DNA from: Sistotremastrum niveocremeum HHB9708
Lineage: Eukaryota > Basidiomycota > Agaricomycetes > Sistotremastrales > Sistotremastraceae
Reading direction: 5' to 3'
Length of the DNA: 64,000 bases
NCBI GenBank assembly: GCA_001630475.1
Contig: KV419395.1
Location: forward strand, 1,120,753 to 1,184,752
Shown here: positions 21,745 to 33,911 of the stretch, piece after piece
Position numbering within the stretch: the stretch's first letter is position 1
How the letters are laid out: every line of letters begins with the position of its first letter
Notes under the pieces: generated by a model
Told to the model about the DNA's origin: nothing
What the model saw: the letters and a program-made list of their open reading frames with translations, nothing else
Databases searched by the model: none
Program-made: the position numbers and the translations under genes

Positions 21745-23318
21745 ATGCCCAAGATCAATGGATATGAGGCGTGGGTCGAAATTGATGGAGAAAAACTTGA
21801 CGCGTTTCAGCTAGAAGTGGACGAAGATCAGGATGACAACGAACTTGAAGACGATGGGAGTACCAAATTAATAACCAGGCTGAGCTGTTATATCCCCAGT
21901 GAAGCTGGAAAGGTGATGAAACCCCGGTCGACTTTTTTTATTTCTCTCAGGAAATTTGAGATGATGTCTTCGCAGGTGTTCCGTATCTGCGCCACAATCC
22001 AGCGCGTGCCGACGTCCTTTTTGGTCAGCATGTTGGCGAGGGTGGATGGTGAGTTTGATATGTGCGTCTTTGTCGAGCATTGATTCGCCGACATCTGGCT
22101 AACTACAGGGAAAAAAATATTCGATACCGAATTCTCAGTCGATGAAAAATGTCCGGAAGAGCCTGGTCGAATATCATTCGAGGAATACCGCGTTGATTCT
22201 AAGCATAAGACGAAGTTGATGTTTGATAATATCACTCTGACAGGTAGTGTCAACTTTCCATCTTCCTTCTTTTCGCTCGTACTGACGCCATCATTCAGAC
22301 GACGACACAGTGTCCGAAAAAGACGATAAGCGTCTGGCACAACTTGGAACTATATGCGTTGAGATTGAACCAGGAATATGGGTCAAGAGGAAGCGGCCTC
22401 GTGCGCCTCCGAAAACAACGCGACTGAAAAAGTTCTCCCCTGTGCATGAACAGCACAAGATAGGCGGGAGCCATTGTTTACAGATTGCCGATCTTAGTGC
22501 GTTCTTGTTTTCTATTGTCGTTAAACGACTGACATGGTAGTTTCGACAGTTCTGGATCCGGTTAAGCTTAGAAAAGGGTGCGTGCGTTATGATTGGAAGC
22601 GACTCGAGAGGAAGCGTATGTATGAGTTCACGTTCAAATATGGACCTCTAGGTTTGTTCGCGTTTAGCGCTTCTCTATCCCTCAGTGGGCCCTCACATTG
22701 CATGATTGTTGCAGACTGGCTTCAAGCAAAAGGATACGCACCATTGATTAAAAGACTCCCTGATGCGCCACCCTCTCCACCGATGATCATCGAAGAATCA
22801 CCAAGAATCGAACCTCTGGAGCTCTCGCCGGTAGATCCACCAAGGATCGAACCTTCGGACATCACGATGGCAGAGCCACAGCCTGAGAACACAGAATCCT
22901 CTAATATTATGGGGGTAGATTCTATCAAAGTAGAGCCTGTGGATATCAAGATTAAGAAAGAAGATTTTCCCGAGTTCAAGCCAATTCCGGTTAAGAAAGA
23001 AGAATCTCCCGAGATCGAATTCATCGGGATCAAGACTGAAACTTCCGCCGACGTCAAGCCAGTCTTGGCATCTCAAGTGGACGAGGATGCCGGCACACTA
23101 TTGAATCCTGAAGATGCTTTGGCTTTCAAGCTGCTCAGAGTGAGTTTCGTTTAGACCAACCTTTGATATTACTAGTGGTATTCTAACGCCTGACTGTTTC
23201 TTAGGAGAAGATGGAAGCCGAGCGCCGGCGTCAAAGCCGGATTGTTAAACCAGAACCGCTGATCATTGGATCTCTAATAGCGGGACAAACTATTGATCTT
23301 ACGCTTGACGATGATTAG
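21745..23318 (+). CDS. DUF7918-domain protein with clustered SUMO motifs
   Basis: Exons 21745-21912, 21976-22048, 22109-22243, 22299-22496, 22541-22651, 22715-23139 and 23205-23318 total 1224 nt (407 residues). The start MPKINGYEAWVEIDGEKLDA and the later LGTICVEIEPGIWV and FTFKYGPLDWLQAKGYAP segments match the fungal DUF7918 family, whose role is unknown. The C-terminal third is rich in Pro, Glu and Ser and carries five psi-K-x-E sites (Lys at about 300, 309, 322, 335 and 385). The protein ends IDLTLDDD, the form of a SUMO-interacting motif with its acidic flank. This suggests a nuclear, SUMO-regulated protein. A more 5' start is possible. Function not known. Confidence 0.78.
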
Positions 23319-23815
23319 ATTTTTCAGTTGAAGAGATTTGCCGCCAATGCCACCTCAACACAATGCTTTATTCTCCTGTTACACTTCTAACCCTGATTCT
23401 TACCTCTTTCCTTCCCGGTGGATGTTACTTCACAGAACACTATGAACTCGATATGTTCCTCTCCTACAGAACCAACCATTCCAATATTTTACGCGATAAT
23501 TGTAATGCCATCATTGCCGTATTCACCCATTTCTACCCTATAGTGCAGACCTAATCATAACTTCTTGTGCCGATTATGCCTATCGTACTGCATCTCAAAT
23601 AGTTGTATGCGAATCCTCGTTGAATCTTTGACTCCCACTGGCGGTCTGCCACTGGCGCCATTTATATTGTGCCTGCCTGCGAGCAGCGCAAATAGCCGAT
23701 CGCCGAGCGACCCGCGCTCTCACATTCCCTTACGAGCTCTAACACGAGGCTGCACGGCTGGCGATGACTATATAATGCACGTCTGGTAAACTTTTGACTG
23801 TCGAACAACGAGGCC
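23319..23815. other. Intergenic between DUF7918 and proline-rich genes
   Basis: About 500 nt with only short unrecognised frames. Near the 3' end it contains a TATA box listed separately. Nothing else seen. Confidence 0.5.
23769..23775 (+). promoter_or_regulatory. TATA box of the proline-rich protein gene
   Basis: TATATAA lies 41 bp before the ATG at 23816, a position that implies a very short 5' leader. Good match to consensus in a GC-richer context. Confidence 0.6.
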
Positions 23816-24856
23816 ATGGATGTCCTCCAATCGTCCCTCGTCGCAGTCATCTTTCGTGTCATCCTCTCTGAATTTGGACCAAATCCACTCCTGAATTCTC
23901 TCATCATTGGTTCCTTGGAAGGGATCATTCTCTATACAAGCTGGGCGACGCTGCCCACCGTCAATTCTAATGATGATCTGCTTGAACTCGTTGCTCCCGT
24001 TCTTGTTCGATTCTCTATTGATCTGATCGTTACACGTGCTCTCGATCGGGTCTTCATGTCCATTCTCACAACAGTTCTACTTTTTGCGGCGGCGCAATTA
24101 TTCGAGAATGAAGTGGGATGGGGCATCAAACCTAGGCACTCCTCTCATAGAGGTCCTGCACGGTCCACGAGGACGAACCCAGTGCCGCCTCCTAATCGTC
24201 CACCGGGGCCTTCGTCAACGACCGTGCAGCCTGAACGGTTCGGTCAGACCATTGCCTTTGAAATCCCTCCTGCCCCAGCGAACACCGTTGGCACAGATAC
24301 GAATCCAGAGAATGAAGCTAGTTCATCCTCTTCCTCCTCATCTGCGACAACACTTCGCGGAGATGCAGAGCCAAGTGGCATCAACCCCATCCCGCCGTCG
24401 CTCAGACCTGGGTCTCAGCCCCAGTCTCAGCCACCTCCCCCTCAGCCACAATGGCAGATGCAATATCGACCACCTACCCCTCAACCCCTTCCCACCATTA
24501 CAGTCCATGCTCCCCCTCCCAATAACCTGCCCCCAGTTGCACCGTATAATCCTCCGCGAAATCCGACGCCAGCGAATGCATCACAAGGTCCTCCTCGCAA
24601 CCAAGCGCCACCACCATGGCCTACACATCCCAATCCTCGCCCCCCGTCGCCAAACTCGGGCATAGGTTCGATTCCGGGACAATATGTTCCCCTTCCTCCG
24701 TCGATGCCTCCTTCCCCCTCTATCAGACCCTCGACTCCTGGAATCCAGCGTCCATCTAGTCGAAATGGACCTGGGCAAGCTGGGAACTCTGGGAACCCGT
24801 CGGCGTTCTCGTACGGCAATAGCTTGTCATTCATTCCTCCGGGGACAACGGTATGA
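23816..24856 (+). CDS. Proline-rich protein with hydrophobic N-terminal domain, unknown function
   Basis: Single long open frame, 346 residues. Residues 1-105 are hydrophobic with possible membrane helices (around 1-35, 60-75 and 78-95), ending in a FENEVGWGI segment. The remaining 240 residues are low-complexity: Pro, Ser, Asn and Gln with a run of eight serines and many PPP/PPxP stretches, of the kind that binds SH3 or WW domains. I do not recognise the family. Continuous frame over 1 kb, a TATA box at a fitting distance and a sensible protein composition support a real gene. The open frame on the opposite strand is Gly-rich, as expected for a shadow of proline codons. Confidence 0.65.
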   Translation: MDVLQSSLVAVIFRVILSEFGPNPLLNSLIIGSLEGIILYTSWATLPTVNSNDDLLELVAPVLVRFSIDLIVTRALDRVFMSILTTVLLFAAAQLFENEVGWGIKPRHSSHRGPARSTRTNPVPPPNRPPGPSSTTVQPERFGQTIAFEIPPAPANTVGTDTNPENEASSSSSSSSATTLRGDAEPSGINPIPPSLRPGSQPQSQPPPPQPQWQMQYRPPTPQPLPTITVHAPPPNNLPPVAPYNPPRNPTPANASQGPPRNQAPPPWPTHPNPRPPSPNSGIGSIPGQYVPLPPSMPPSPSIRPSTPGIQRPSSRNGPGQAGNSGNPSAFSYGNSLSFIPPGTTV

Positions 24857-25377
24857 ATCTCACTTCTTGAATTCTCGGGTCAATTGACACCTTGTGCAGG
24901 GGCCTAATATTTTTGTATAGTTCCGTCAAGCAGAGGTCTTCGGTAGGAAGGCTTTCTGTACTGCGGCCTTGCTTTGTCTGCGTCAGACCGTATATAGTCC
25001 GGACGTCCAATGTTCAATTTACAAGGTTGTTCCCAGGCATGTCAAGTATATACTGATCGCCAATTACTGGATGTTGTTCTCTACCTGTACATATTACTTG
25101 TTACTCATAAAAATAGTAGTGCAGTGGATCTATAGTTTGCGATGTCGGAAGAGTTGGGGCGAAATATATGTTGTTGAACAAAGATGGGGGTGTCAGCGTC
25201 ATACGACTGAGGAGCGATACCCGCTTGGGCAGGCAGGGTCAAGGTTTGAGGGACGGGAGCCCTGGCAAGGCCATGCAGAATATCCAGGAATGCATGATTG
25301 TCAGCTTCAGGGCTCTAGAATAACATGTCAGGTTGGAGAGCCAAAGTACAAACAAGCATCCCACCTATGAGTATCTT
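24857..25377. other. Intergenic: shared 3' region
   Basis: About 520 nt between convergent genes (proline-rich protein and peptidyl-tRNA hydrolase). AT-richer than its neighbours. Only short frames, nothing recognisable. Confidence 0.5.
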
Positions 25378-26129
25378 CTAGCCGGATTTAAGTATTTTGA
25401 CGATTTCCTTCCAAACATCCTGCGCTCCTTTCCCATCTCGACCCCACCAAGCCCTCTCCTCGCTGCTGAGCTTTCCGAGCACGTAGTGCTGAACCTGATC
25501 TTTGTCCGCGGGTCGACCAATTCCCACTCGAATACGATGGAAGCCTTGGTTTTGTCCCAGGGCCTGGATTATATCCCGGACCCCATTGTGCCCACCAGCA
25601 CTCCCGCCGAAACGAGAAGAAACAGTGAATGGTTTATGGTCGAGTGAATCGTGAATCACGATCATAGAGGAGGGGCGGCTGTCGTCGAGGTGTTGACGAA
25701 GAGCTGTGGAGACAGCTTTTCCGGAAATATTCATGAGAGGTTCTGCAGGACCGATGAGTATCCCAGCGTTTATTCTGGTTTGAGAAGGGCTTACTGGTAC
25801 GGACGAGCGTAATGACGGTGTCAAGACCTCCGTTATCTATGGTCGTCTTTCCGACGGAGAACATTCGTTCACTCTGAAGTCGAATGCCCAGTCGATCTGC
25901 CAGTGAGTCGATGAGGAAATGTCCTGCGCTGTGAATACTTAAGCCACTTTGTCTCAACCGACGGAATAAGGACGCACCTATGTCGAGTAGCTGGATGTGA
26001 GATATTTCCTAGCCCAACGACGAGAATTTCTCGAAGAGGGCCAGGCAATCTAGCCATGGGATGTTCCTCAGATTCAGACTCTGTGCTCGAACTCTTGCGC
26101 GACGCTCGGCTACTTCGTTTTCCAGACAT
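25378..26129 (-). CDS. PTH1: Peptidyl-tRNA hydrolase, Pth1 (bacterial-type) family
   Basis: Releases peptides from stalled peptidyl-tRNA; the Pth1 type in eukaryotes usually serves mitochondria. Exons 26129-25978, 25928-25795 and 25742-25378 total 651 nt (216 residues). Core motifs are ILVVGLGNISHPATRHSAGH with the active-site His and nearby Asn, TKPLMNISGKAV, VIHDSLD with the conserved Asp, and GGSAGGHNGVRDI. The second intron is placed so that RTK joins PLMNISG; other acceptors break the frame. About 30 Ser/Arg-rich residues precede the core; they could be a mitochondrial signal, though Glu residues in it weaken that. An inner Met (MARLPGPLRE) is an alternative start. Confidence 0.93.
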
Positions 26130-26378
26130 GGATGGATCAGTTGCTGAACTGGAAGGCTAGAGAGGTATACTCACACTCCTCGTCGAATCAGGTCTATAAG
26201 TACGAGACACCGGTTGACTCAATATACATGGCGATGAAAAATGGTTCCGGCGTCGGAATTAGTAAGCGCCGTCCGATGATTCATGCGTTCTAGTTCTCGA
26301 AAGACCAAGATGACTCTGTTGCACGCTACATCGATGCTATACGTACAACACATACACGACAGGAACCGCCCTCGACTC

Positions 26379-28391
26379 TCATCCCCAAACCTCACATGAC
26401 TCCCCTCCAATCCCTGATCGTAAATTCGCCATGCCCCTGCGATGAAGTTGGATACCTGAATGAACAAGATTAGCACTCGGCGCTCGCATGGAAAAGCAGA
26501 CTGCAATCCCTACCCGAAATTATGAAACAATGCCAGATAGTGTGACTGCCGCCTCCAATCCAATCCGTCCATTTGCGAGCCCTCGCAGGGAGAACGCATT
26601 CCGGGAAATGGAAGCCATAGAAAAGTAGACCGATAAGATAGGAGGCAAATGAGGGCAATAAAGGGTCTGATGACAAGAAATCATTAGGCGACATCCGGGT
26701 GCATATGAGGAGACTGACCTATAAACCTAGACATCTCAGAGGAGGAATGGATCAAAGATAGATGGACCAAAGGTGCTAAGCCTGTCAAGGCAATACAGAG
26801 GAAGAATAATATACGCCATTTCTGGTAGGTCATATGATTAAATGCTTCAGCGAGAACGACTGCAAGACGAACCTTGGCCTTTCTTTCATTGAACCATGCC
26901 ATGAACGGCAATATGCTTCCCAAGATCCCAGTGATCAGGGTCATTGCGAGATACTGATAGGCGGCAACATGACGGCAAGAGAACCCGTAGTAGACAATAG
27001 ATGCAACACTTGCACTGATGAGCCTAGATGAAAATTAGCTCTGTTCCTTGAGCCAAACTGCTTTGAGAGACTTACCATCCGATTCCTACAAAATCCACTC
27101 GTCCCGCAAGATCCGCGGTCCTGAAATCCGCGCAACCGGCCAACATGTGCCAGACAACAGAGCATAATAAACATGTATGTGCAGCGAGCATGAAGATTCG
27201 TTCAGGAAGATCAACGGGGCTATTTGAGCTTCCTCGGTGATAAATCGTGTCTTGAATCTGGGAGGGGGAGAAAAACTGAACCACGTATTGAACTGATAAC
27301 CAGTCCAGGGGAAGTGCCAGAAGCAGTGGGAGGAGGTGTGTATGAATGTGGATGGTTTCGTTGTGGAAGGTGAATATAGATAGCAATAAGAGCGGCCATC
27401 GTTTCAAAGGAATAAATCTGGAAAATCAAAACTATCAGTGGAAGGTCCTGGGATTACAACAGCAGACCCGCCTATAACCCTCGGTCACAAACTCATTATT
27501 CTTGTAAACGTCAGGAAGGGTAGTGTAGTTGATGAGTCGTTGACCATCTAATGATGATTTCAACGCAATGGCTACCTGCTTTGCGAGCTGGACAGCCGCT
27601 TTGGCTTCAACGGCTTGGGTTTGGTCATCCAAGTCATCCTGAAGCAACTCCGATACAAAGCTCGAGGACATAAGTCTGTCCAGTAGCTGAGAAGCAAGGC
27701 CATTAGGAGAGAATGATATTGAGGACTCGGATAGATGGGCGTGAAGGGATTGGAGGTGTTCAGATAGGACAGGGAGATAGTCAAGAGGTTGATGTAGGTC
27801 GATGCCCAAATCGGAAAATTGTGATCGTACATCGTCTATTCGAGAACGCATAGACTGAGAAAATGGGATCTCTATCTCCGAAATTCGGGACTTGACGTCT
27901 TCGAACGAAATGTCGGGCATTTCGAAATCGGTGACTGAGAGAGATGGTACCAGTCCGGACAAGTCTGGTACGCTGAGATCTGGAATATGTGGAAGATGGG
28001 CTTTGACAAGACTTTCAACTGTCTCGACATCGAGTTGAAGGTCAGGAAGGTATGAACAGACGTCGGCGCGGATGCGTGCTAGCATGTCCTTGCCGTCTTG
28101 CAACCATGCGGAACTGGTTTCCTCCTCCCGTGTTTCTTGACAAGGGTCAAGAGAGCGCTGTTTCTGGGACGATACAAGCCGCGATTCGACATCTGCAAGA
28201 TGCGAGAGCACAAGCAGCCGGAGACTTGCCAGCGAAGGGGTTGGGGAGCGAGAGGTCAGATCTAGAGGATCAAGTGAATGTGGCAGGAATGTCTGGCGAC
28301 AATCCGAGGAAAAGCTTTGAGAACGTCTTCTAAGAACTGGCCCTGAAGCCGTGAGACGACGTCGGCGTCGTGGACGGGTCTGGTGGTCCAT
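26379..28391 (-). CDS. PAQR/haemolysin-III family receptor, IZH3-like
   Basis: Seven-span membrane protein of the progestin-adipoQ receptor/haemolysin III family; yeast IZH genes affect zinc and sterol metabolism. A long soluble N-terminal domain of about 300 residues (IPDLSVPDLSGLVPSLSV and heptad-like stretches) precedes the conserved EGYRFIPLKRWPLLLLS, FHNETIHIHTHLLP, SVVWHMLAGCADFRTADLAG and FHFPECVLPARARK motifs, then a GGGSHTIWHCFI segment. The conserved histidines of the metal site are present. The long N-terminal extension is the mark of the IZH3 subgroup. The first intron (27471-27418) must be GC-AG to keep the invariant Tyr-Arg-Phe-Ile-Pro segment. The stop at 26379 follows a short poorly conserved tail. 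Confidence 0.88.
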
Positions 28392-28913
28392 CGAGGATGT
28401 CGACGGAAGTGAAAGTGACCCGGAAGGTGGAAGCGAAAGGGCCGGATGGAGCCAAAGCCTTCAGCTTCCCCAACATGGATTAGCATTTCTAATCAGTTCC
28501 CCACATTTTCTGATCAATTTTCTTTGTCGACGTCGAACAAAGCGGTTCGTGCTCTTCTCGACGTTCCCTGCCTGCACCTGGTGCCCATGTGAGGCCTCCA
28601 CAGCGGCTCCAGTCTATCCTGGCAACCGTCTTGTCCCTGACTCGAGGCTTCGTCTGCTCTGGTGCTATGCCGATGAGCTACTTCTGATTGATCTACGCTC
28701 GCATAACTGGCTCTCATTCAATCCCTGAGATAACAATAGCGACCTTCACGACTCTTCATTGAAATTTTATGGCATAATTCGCCGCGCACTGCGGTCAGCC
28801 CTGGTCGCTAGGCAGTCGACTATTGCGGCACAAAGGCGCCTCTAAACAATCGCAAGGCGTATAAAGTCACTGTCAAGTTCTTCTCTATATCCAAAAAAAA
28901 CCTCTTCTGCATC
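28392..28913. other. Divergent intergenic region with TATA box for the secreted DUF3455 gene
   Basis: 522 nt between the IZH3-like start and the DUF3455 start. TATAAA at 28860-28865 lies 49 bp upstream of the ATG at 28914, typical of a strongly expressed secreted-protein gene. The rest has only short frames. Confidence 0.5.
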
Positions 28914-29736
28914 ATGTTTTCCCTCGTCGTTTTATTCTCTCTCTTTTCTTTTGCCATCGCATATCCTTTGCAATCTCGCTCTCTCCAGCTTTCGGGATGT
29001 CCAGTCTCTACCATTAAGCCGTCCTTTCCCTCGAACCAGACCACCCTCTCTGTCCCTGCTGGTCAAAAGCCCCAGTACATCGCCATTGGCGTTGGCGTCC
29101 AAAATTACACTTGTGGCTCAACCGGCACTTATACGTCAGTCCGTTGGTAAACCATGTGGCACAGTAGGCTAATATCGGCTGTGTTCTAGGTCAATTGGTG
29201 CTGTCGCCGATCTTTTCGATTTCTCCTGTTTGGCCAAGGAAACATCCATTCTCAACACCGTCCCATCTATCCTTTACGGTGTTGAAGTCGGATCCCCCCC
29301 TGCCATCAAATTCCTGGACTCAACTCCTCTCCACATCGGCAAACATTTCTTTGCTGTGAATCCCACCACCGGTTCAGGAATTTCACCTGCATTCCACATC
29401 ACCACGTCCCATGAAGACGCTCTCTTCGTCGGAAACAAAATTGGAGATATCAAAGCTCCCACCGACTCGACCCATAACGTCGACTGGCTGCAGCTGAGCA
29501 CCATTGAGGGGACATTGGCCAAGACTGTCTACCGTATTCAGACAAAGCAAGGGCAGCCCCCTGCATCTGTAAGTTTTGAACCCCTTCACTCTCGCATCTC
29601 GCTTATGACCATATTTTTTCCAGTGCAAGCCTGGAGCCGCGATCAGTGTACCGTATGCCGCTCAATATTGTAAGTCTCTGCTTTTTGTCTGCGCCAGGTT
29701 TCCTTGACTGAACGCATAAAAGGGTTCCTTTCTTGA
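28914..29736 (+). CDS. Secreted DUF3455 protein
   Basis: Exons 28914-29134, 29190-29568, 29624-29669 and 29723-29736 total 660 nt (219 residues). A clear signal peptide (MFSLVVLFSLFSFAIAYPLQ) is followed by VPAGQKPQYIAIGVGVQNYTC, then IGAVADLFDFSC, DWLQLSTIEG and a terminal CKPGAAISVPYAAQYWFL segment, the layout of the fungal DUF3455 family. Members are often labelled malate dehydrogenase-like in databases, but nothing here resembles a dehydrogenase. Role unknown; probably an abundant secreted or wall-associated protein. The last exon is only 14 nt. A TATA box precedes it. Confidence 0.88.
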
Positions 29737-30001
29737 GCAGCGTATTCTTTGGATATGACCCCGCCTTCCTTTCAGTTCTTATGCCGGATTTCCCGTGCAT
29801 CCGTGCAGGCATCACGTTATTTTATCTTATTTATCTTTCTTTCTTTGTATACCTCGAGGGTTTGCCGTAGACGGCACATGTGCAGAATATCATATTGTTC
29901 GATACAGTATTTTCGAGTGAGAAGAATGCAAAACAGAGTCATGTGGAAAAAAAGCAAAGCAACAGATGTCATCATCGAACCAACCAGCGTGGTTTATTAA
30001 A

Positions 30002-31168
30002 TTAGTTTCCCTTCTCTTTTCGCTGCATTCACCGCACTGACACGAGCCGACCGTAGTGTCATATGGGTTCCTTGAGACGCTTTCTTCGCAGGCGCGGTAG
30101 CTGTAGGCGCAATTGCAGCCTGAGAGATGGATATACGAGTCTCGTCAGATGCGAAGCCAGGAATGCGGATGTTGTGATTGCGCTCTGTACCCGGGGTCAG
30201 AATTACAAGGAAAGGGGATTCATGACCAACTCACCGAGATGTAATTGCAAGTCACGAACTTCTAATGTATCTCCTCCCCGATGTTTAGCTATCCGGCAAG
30301 CAAAATTGGCGACTGAGTCGATAAATTCATCTGCGACCTCAAGGAGGAGCTATCGTGAAGAGTTAGGCTGCATTCTGGATCACACAAAAGAAGAAACTCG
30401 CATCTTCAACCTCGGGATCAATTTTGACGTTCGGATCAATGCTAGAGACTAGATCCTGCACCGTCCGCCTCAGACTTTGATCAACAGCAGTGTTCTTTCT
30501 GGAGTTATGCCGCAAATCTCCTGAGAGTAAAATGTTAACATCTTCTGGTCCACGAGCAACAGTCACGGGGCTGCCTGATGGATTCAAGACCTTAGCATAT
30601 GTGATTTGAGGTATCGCTGACGACGTACCAGAGATAAATCCTGATGCAAGCCCGCCTGATAATGTTGGGCGAGGTCCCTGAAGATTCGGCCATGCTTGGG
30701 CGTCACTTCTGGCTGGAGCCACTGAAGTGCTCATGGGATAAGGTGCAGGATCCGCAGAAAGTAAAGGGCCATCGACGCCTGGCGACTTTCTCTTGAATCC
30801 TGAGCTTGAATTACCGGCAACCTGTTTCATATGGGGCGTCAGGTTGATACACAAGACTGATCTTCGGGGCCGAGGCTACCTTTGTTGCATCGGTTTCACC
30901 AGGCTTTCCCGGCGGTCCATGCACCTTTGATAATGCAGCTATCTAGAATAAGTTTGACCGGGTTCTTGTTCTCAATAGCGCAGCGCTTGCCCACGATTTG
31001 TTGGAAACTGGCGTCTGTAATCTTGTTTTCAGCACGTAGCTTGCGGAAGACATCAATCTTCTGATTGAGATTCATTCCCGGATGTGATAGGACCGCGGTC
31101 AATGCGTGAGTTGCCGGATGATTAGAATTGGGATCTGGAGCAGACACATTCTGATTCTGGCTGGCCAT
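30002..31168 (-). CDS. TAF12: TFIID/SAGA subunit TAF12 (histone fold)
   Basis: Subunit shared by the TFIID and SAGA complexes that pairs with TAF4 or Ada1 through a histone fold. The C-terminal part contains [20 protein letters not shown], then [20 protein letters not shown] and NHNIRIPGF, the nearly invariant TAF12 signature. The N-terminal part is Pro/Ser-rich with a region ([20 protein letters not shown]) that may be a second helical motif. Exact splicing of the middle part was not resolved. The intron inside the histone fold (30401-30350) is GC-AG: GAT followed by GCGAGT; no GT donor keeps the frame. It lies upstream and on the same strand as the DUF3455 gene's 3' end, tail to tail. Confidence 0.9.
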
Positions 31169-31333
31169 GGTCTACTGAGGGCAAGTCGTAGGCAGAGAAC
31201 GGTACACAGTGAGTCCACCCGCACTAGGCGCCGTCACGTCAACAAATGTCAATATCGCGCGCCACTACAACAGCGCAAGGCACGAGAAAGAAAGATTAAA
31301 ATAGTGGCGTGTAATGTATCAATCGAATATTTG

Positions 31334-33751
31334 TTAAGGCGAGTTGATGAGATTCAGAACGGCCTCCGTCCCTACAATCCTCTCTAGTCGAAGAGCGTCA
31401 TATTTGGAGAATAATGCTCTGCAAGTGACATCAGCAGCGTCCACTCCTTCGTCCAGGAAAGGGAAAGAGAGGAATTCTGTATAAAATTGAGGATGTTCGG
31501 GGAGGGCATAGAAAATGATATTTCGGATCCCCCTGAGCTTGTATCTGGAAGCGGGTGGTAAGCTTACGAACCTGAGAGGCGGATATGAGATGATAACACG
31601 AACCTTCGGAAGAAATGAAAGCGCTCGGTTGTAAGTAGGAACGACTTGTTTCCAGAAAAGAAGGCTTGTCGGGCCCTAGAAATGTCCTGATTCGAGGACT
31701 CTCTGTTTGAGAATGAATAACTGAGAATGGCGACGAGGCTAAGTGAATGAGCCTAACTCGAATAGCACTGCCAAGGACATTTCTGGTAGTTCCTTGAGGT
31801 ACCTCCGCACGCGCACGAAGTCAAAGTAGGAAGGGACAAAAATAACGGTATTGGCGCTTTGTACGGCTGACTTCAATACTGAAGGGAGGAGCTTGATGCG
31901 GCAGTCAGAACAATAGAAACGAAACAGAACCTGGACGCACCTGGGTTGTGAAATATTCAAATCGTTGATCAGGTTCGGTTTGGAGATTGCTGGAATCAAA
32001 TTTGACGAAGTTCTTCTCGCCAATAAGACTTTGACAGAAATAGAACAGTAGGGATCCTACCTGTTGAACCCCTTCAGGGACTTTCACTGGTGGCCATGAT
32101 TTTCTCAGCCGTAACTTCCCCGCTACGTTGCTAAATTGTCTATTGAATAATGCTCTCATCTCCGGTGTCTCGTATGGCGATAAAAGGATGCTTTGTCGCA
32201 AGTAAGAGGCACTGACCATTGGGTCAGCTGGGTAATTGAAACAAAAAGGTGGTTGGCATACTGTCCATCAAGATACCAGGGTTTTATACGCGAGAAATCG
32301 GTATCGTGTGACTCCTTTGGCAGGCGGTTGACATGTGATAGGACGAACTAGCGGCTAACTCAGAATAGAAGAAACACTTGGTTGGGTGATTCGCACCTCC
32401 AAATGGTCCCAGTTTTGCATTGTGAGCACATTCAACTGGTCTACCACAAGGACTTCGATTGAAGACAAAAAATCGCCGTTCCTTGGGGGTTTCAGACGCT
32501 GATCACTCATTGCGAAGAAAAAAGGTACTCACTTTTCCTGTTCAATAACCCTCCGAAGACCAAAAGGACTTGCAATAATGATATCACTCTTAAAGAATTC
32601 GGAGAATATTTTGATCGACTTTCGGGTAAGCTTTAGCCCTATTCGGAAGTCATCGTCGATATTTCCACCAAATGTTTCAACATGATCTTCAGGGTATACC
32701 CCATGAGCTGCAGACGTCAACTTGTCGATAGCATCACTCGGTAGGGAAAATTCGCTTGTGAATCGCGAGTGGTTCTCGACTTGCATGCCAGGCATGTGAG
32801 AGATCATAGAATTTAGCCATCGCAGTGCTGAATTTCTGAAAGGCAGTAAGATGAGGATCGAGGGGCGCGTAAAGCCTTGATCTCTGATATCGCTTTGTGA
32901 TCCAACATCTTTTTCATGAGCGACCTTCTCATTATTCTTCAGGATGCGCCGGCGAATCCTAAAAAGCTCAAAAGTTGCATTCATTGAAGGTCGTAGGACT
33001 TACTTCATTACATGATTCAAGACATGTAAAGTAGCAGCGTCCCTTAAGTCGGAGAGGATAGGAAGCTCTGTCTTTGAGAGAAAGATATCTTTGTATGATG
33101 ATAACAAGGCAAAGAATTCGTCTTGAATCTTTCTCTGTGCTTCTGTGAATGAGACGCCGCTACTCAATGAATAATCAGAGTCATTTACCTTCGGCTAAAG
33201 CACTCTTTTTCGCTTCGTGCGGCCCCTTGAGTCGGCTGATTAACTACCAAAACCAATTAGCCCCGAGTATCAATGGAGAGAAATTAGACTTGCGACTGGG
33301 GTTGTTGTTTTGACGTTTTTCGGAGCACTGGTGGGTACAAGCTCTGTCATGCCTCCCAATAATGTCGAGGTACTTGCATGTTGAGTCCATTCTAGACTTT
33401 GCAAGGACTCGTTGGGCACCGACGACAAGAATTCCGATGTTGCACCAAAATGGAGCTCGTGTTGGTCTACGGCAGGTCAGCCATGGTTTAGTAAGTTCAT
33501 TACAGTAGCCCACCATCGCCCTCGGATACCTCTACATCCATCTCGCTTGCTACTCCAGGAGCAGTGTCCTGAGAGACCTTCTCTTCTTGCCTCAAGCTTG
33601 TGACATCTGTTTGGGAGACTGTGGTCTCCGTAGTCTGCAGTTTCTTCTTTTTGATGGATTTGATCGAAGTAGTTGTATCAACTTCCGAGATGGCTCGTTT
33701 GGAATGCACTACATTGAGCACTGTGAGCAGCCTGACAGTATTTGAGTTCAT
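31334..33751 (-). CDS. UTP25: U3 snoRNP-associated protein UTP25 (digestive organ expansion factor family)
   Basis: Small-subunit processome factor needed for 18S rRNA maturation; its fold is that of a DEAD-box helicase with degenerate motifs. The start at 33751 gives [15 protein letters not shown], then an acidic/basic tail, [66 protein letters not shown] and [20 protein letters not shown], ending [20 protein letters not shown] and [18 protein letters not shown]. These are characteristic of UTP25. Several short introns lie between them. Start codon is only 160 bp from the divergent RSE1 start, so two RNA-processing genes (ribosome and spliceosome) may share control. Confident call; exact exon ends were not all worked out. 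Confidence 0.9.
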
Positions 33752-33911
33752 AGTCCTGAAAACTATTCGGAAGGTGCTGCTTATGTCAGCGTCTCCGAGT
33801 CTTTCCTTGCCCGAGTCCGTCGTCTGAAAGGCATACACCTTTGGGAGCGTGTCGCAGATTCTGCGCTGCATTGTTCGCCTGATACATACGCCCCGTGCAA
33901 TCAGCTAAAAC

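Noticed and set aside
24661-24680. GGTTCGATTCC, a tRNA B-box-like sequence
   Set aside because: It lies inside the proline-rich coding frame and no cloverleaf or A box can be placed upstream.
28914-29736. Malate dehydrogenase label often attached to DUF3455 proteins
   Set aside because: No nucleotide-binding fold or catalytic residues; it is a small secreted protein.
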